From Gammaproteobacteria bacterium (lineage in GTDB: Bacteria > Pseudomonadota > Gammaproteobacteria > Chromatiales > Chromatiaceae): a stretch of 16,134 nt of DNA. Positions 14,522 to 16,134 of this stretch are shown piece by piece. The notes beneath the pieces were generated by a model, which did not search any database, had not been told where the DNA came from, and worked only from the letters and a program-made list of their open reading frames with translations. How positions within the stretch are numbered: position 1 is the first letter of the stretch; every line of letters starts with the position of its first letter. A program made the position numbers and the translations under genes. The DNA is taken from assembly GCA_019136395.1 (NCBI GenBank), contig JAGVUH010000289.1:1-16134 (forward strand), read 5' to 3'.

Positions 14522-15619
14522 CTAATCGACCAGCAATTCCGCCGCCGCAGCCAGCAGGATCTCCCGCCGTTCCTCCGGGGAGGCGCGGGCAGCATGCGGT
14601 AGCTCGAAGATCAGGCTTCGCGCGGTCCGCAGAACTTTCAGCGCGACCTGCCCCGAGCCCGCGGCATGCACCACTTTGAGGGTTTCCGGCGAACTGCGCG
14701 GTGGCGTGGACGTGGCGGCGGCTTTTAGCCACTGGAAGGTTTCAGTCCCATCCGCGGGGGCCTTGCCGTTGCCTTCGCGCCGCAGGGCACGGATCTTTTC
14801 AGCGCAGGCCAGAATCCGTTGCGCACTAGCCTGGCTCCCCGGTTTGTCAGGTTGGAAATACGGGGCCAGGTAGCGCCAGTGAGCGGTTTGAATCTCCAGT
14901 TCACTGGGATAGGCCGCCACCAACTCTGGCGGCATCTCGGTCAATTTGATGATGCGGGAGACATTGGTACGGTCCATCTGCAGCGCATTGGCCAACTGGG
15001 TAATGACATCATTGAACAGATGCTCCAGCGCCCAGCGATACTCGTGGGCGCGCTCGTAATCGGAAATGTCCTTACGAGCGCGATTGTCGGCGTCGGAGAG
15101 CAGAAATGCTTCCGCGTCACTCAACTTATCACAGACATGTACCAAAAACTCATACGGCGCCCCATCCTTGTTGGTTTCGCCCTGTCGTTGAAAATAGGAA
15201 ACGGTCCAATGGCGCCGCACGCCCATGATGATCTCGAAATCGTGCTCCTGGCCTTGATCGTCAAACCGTTCCTCGCCCCGTAGTTGCCGCACCCAGGCCG
15301 GATGTTGCTGCCGACCAATCGCCCGGAACCCCTCAATGAGGTCCGCGCAGGTTTCCGCGGAGAGCAAATGATAGAGACGATTATGATGGCGCCACGGCCG
15401 ACATTTTTCGGGAGAAACCCACAGATAGCGCGCCATGTCAGGGCGACGTTTGCCATGCGGGGCGTTATGGGGATTGCGAATGTCGTCCAGGCGCATGGTC
15501 AAGGGGCCGCCGCTCAGATCGACCGCAGGAGCCTCCTGCTCGGGCGACAAGGCTTCTATCGCCAACGCCGCATCCACATCCTCAGTAATACTCTGAAAAA
15601 GTCCGCGATTTTTAGCCAT
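14522..15619 (-). CDS. parB: Plasmid-type ParB partition protein
   Basis: ParB binds parS sites near the origin and, with the ParA ATPase, segregates the replicon. The ATG at 15619 has an ideal Shine-Dalgarno (AAGGAG, seven bases upstream) and gives 365 residues. The N-terminal ParB domain (about 60-190) contains YLWVSPEKCRPW, CADLIEGFRAIGRQQHPAWV, the GxRR motif in FEIIMGVRRHWTVSYF (128-143) and AFLLSDADNRARKDISDYERA (171-191). A helix-turn-helix follows (about 206-228, TQLANALQMDRTNVSRIIKL), then a less conserved tail. The WVSPEKCRPW/GVRRHW style is that of ParB proteins from plasmids and secondary replicons rather than Spo0J-like chromosomal ParB. The start overlaps the parA stop by 8 bases. 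GC is lower than in the flagellar genes. Confidence 0.9.
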   Translation of the reverse strand: MAKNRGLFQSITEDVDAALAIEALSPEQEAPAVDLSGGPLTMRLDDIRNPHNAPHGKRRPDMARYLWVSPEKCRPWRHHNRLYHLLSAETCADLIEGFRAIGRQQHPAWVRQLRGEERFDDQGQEHDFEIIMGVRRHWTVSYFQRQGETNKDGAPYEFLVHVCDKLSDAEAFLLSDADNRARKDISDYERAHEYRWALEHLFNDVITQLANALQMDRTNVSRIIKLTEMPPELVAAYPSELEIQTAHWRYLAPYFQPDKPGSQASAQRILACAEKIRALRREGNGKAPADGTETFQWLKAAATSTPPRSSPETLKVVHAAGSGQVALKVLRTARSLIFELPHAARASPEERREILLAAAAELLVD

Positions 15620-16134
15620 GGGTATTCTCCTTGAGTAATCCTTCCTCGCGCAACGCCGCCTGCTGGCTGGGCCAGGTGTGACGCACCAGGATTTCGATTT
15701 CGCGATTGACCCCATCCAGAAATTCCAGGCAGCGCTGATGGGTTTCCCGCGACGTCAGCGGGCCCTGCTGTTCATAAACGGTCTCAAAGCGCGCCGAGGC
15801 GTTATCAATTTCCGCGCTATCTTTCACCGGTGTTTTCAGCAGGTATTCGCCAAAGACCCGCTTCATCACATCCGCAATGGCCACCTGGGTGCTTTTACGT
15901 TCATCATATTTCGATAGTGCGAGCCGGAAAAACTTATAGCGCGCGTCCACGCCATGCTTTCTCAGGGTGCCCAGGGTATCCAGCAGCATGGAAAAAAAGT
16001 GCGTCGTCGACGCGAAATCCGTGTTGGAGGGTGGTACCGGAATCACCAGGGCGCTGGCGGCAATGAGTGCGCTGATCGAAATCAGCCCCAAGGCGGGAGG
16101 CGGGTCAAGGATGATGAGGTCATAGCGATCGGCA
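15612..16134 (-). CDS. parA: ParA partition ATPase, partial (N-terminus beyond right edge)
   Basis: The frame is open from the right edge to a TAA at 15612 and gives the last 173 residues of a ParA/Soj-type ATPase, which moves ParB-bound DNA over the nucleoid. The visible part begins ADRYDLIILDPPPALGLIS, the Walker B-like motif of ParA with DPPPALG. It continues with VIPVPPSNTDFASTTHFF and FRLALSKYDERKSTQVAIADVMKRVFGEYLLKTPVKDSAEIDNA, typical of plasmid ParA. The Walker A half, and any N-terminal helix-turn-helix with the promoter, lie outside. Two 60-base lines of this gene count to about 51% GC against about 70-80% in lines of fleR and fliK. It forms an operon with parB. Confidence 0.92.
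   Translation of the reverse strand, partial: ADRYDLIILDPPPALGLISISALIAASALVIPVPPSNTDFASTTHFFSMLLDTLGTLRKHGVDARYKFFRLALSKYDERKSTQVAIADVMKRVFGEYLLKTPVKDSAEIDNASARFETVYEQQGPLTSRETHQRCLEFLDGVNREIEILVRHTWPSQQAALREEGLLKENTHG

Noticed and set aside
1..16134. CRISPR array, tRNA, rRNA, intact insertion sequence
   Set aside because: No regularly spaced direct repeats, no cloverleaf-like sequences, no rRNA signatures and no complete transposase were seen on either strand.

Overview
The window is very GC-rich DNA, roughly 65-80% by hand count of several stretches. Most of it is a motility locus. The set FleS/FleR-type two-component system, sigma-54 (-24/-12) promoters, one sigma-28 (FliA) promoter and the series fliC-flaG-fliD-fliS-fliT is typical of polar-flagellated Gammaproteobacteria. 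A purple sulfur or other sulfur-oxidising gammaproteobacterium would fit, but that is a guess from composition and gene style, not a demonstrated assignment.

Layout from left to right. (1) 1-1933, minus strand: two consecutive genes for small-zinc-ribbon proteins. The downstream one has two ribbons and is cut by the left edge; the upstream one has one ribbon and a long uncharacterised, mostly beta-rich body. (2) 2106-3721, minus strand: fliJ, fliQ and fliR, encoding a soluble export chaperone and two membrane subunits of the flagellar export gate. (3) 3959-6970, plus strand: fleS and fleR overlapping by 4 bases, then a strong sigma-54 promoter and a solitary fliE. (4) 6989-13321, minus strand, in transcription order: fliC (flagellin) behind a clear sigma-28 promoter, flaG, fliD (cap), fliS, a FliT-like gene, fliK (hook length) and a free-standing FlhB C-terminal-domain protein. 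(5) 13439-14521: about 1.1 kb with no recognisable gene. (6) 14522-16134, minus strand: parB and the 3' part of parA, of the type found on plasmids and secondary replicons. Their GC is visibly lower, near 50-58%.

The parts fit the known Pseudomonas/Vibrio hierarchy. An outside FleQ/FlrA-like activator with sigma-54 would switch on fleSR. Phosphorylated FleR with sigma-54 would then activate basal-body genes such as fliE, and FliA would finally transcribe fliC. FliS, FliT, FliD and FlaG handle export and assembly of filament and cap, FliK and FlhB set the hook-to-filament switch, and FliJ, FliQ and FliR belong to the export apparatus.

The most notable points are these. The flagellar genes sit beside a plasmid-type partition operon. 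The usual neighbours of fliE, fliJ and fliQ (fliFGHI, fliLMNOP) are missing from their normal places. FliD carries three tandem copies of a flagellin-IN-like module, and FliC carries an internal duplication. A pair of uncharacterised zinc-ribbon proteins lies at the end of the locus, with several G/C homopolymer tracts in and around the smaller gene. No CRISPR array, tRNA, rRNA or intact insertion sequence was seen.
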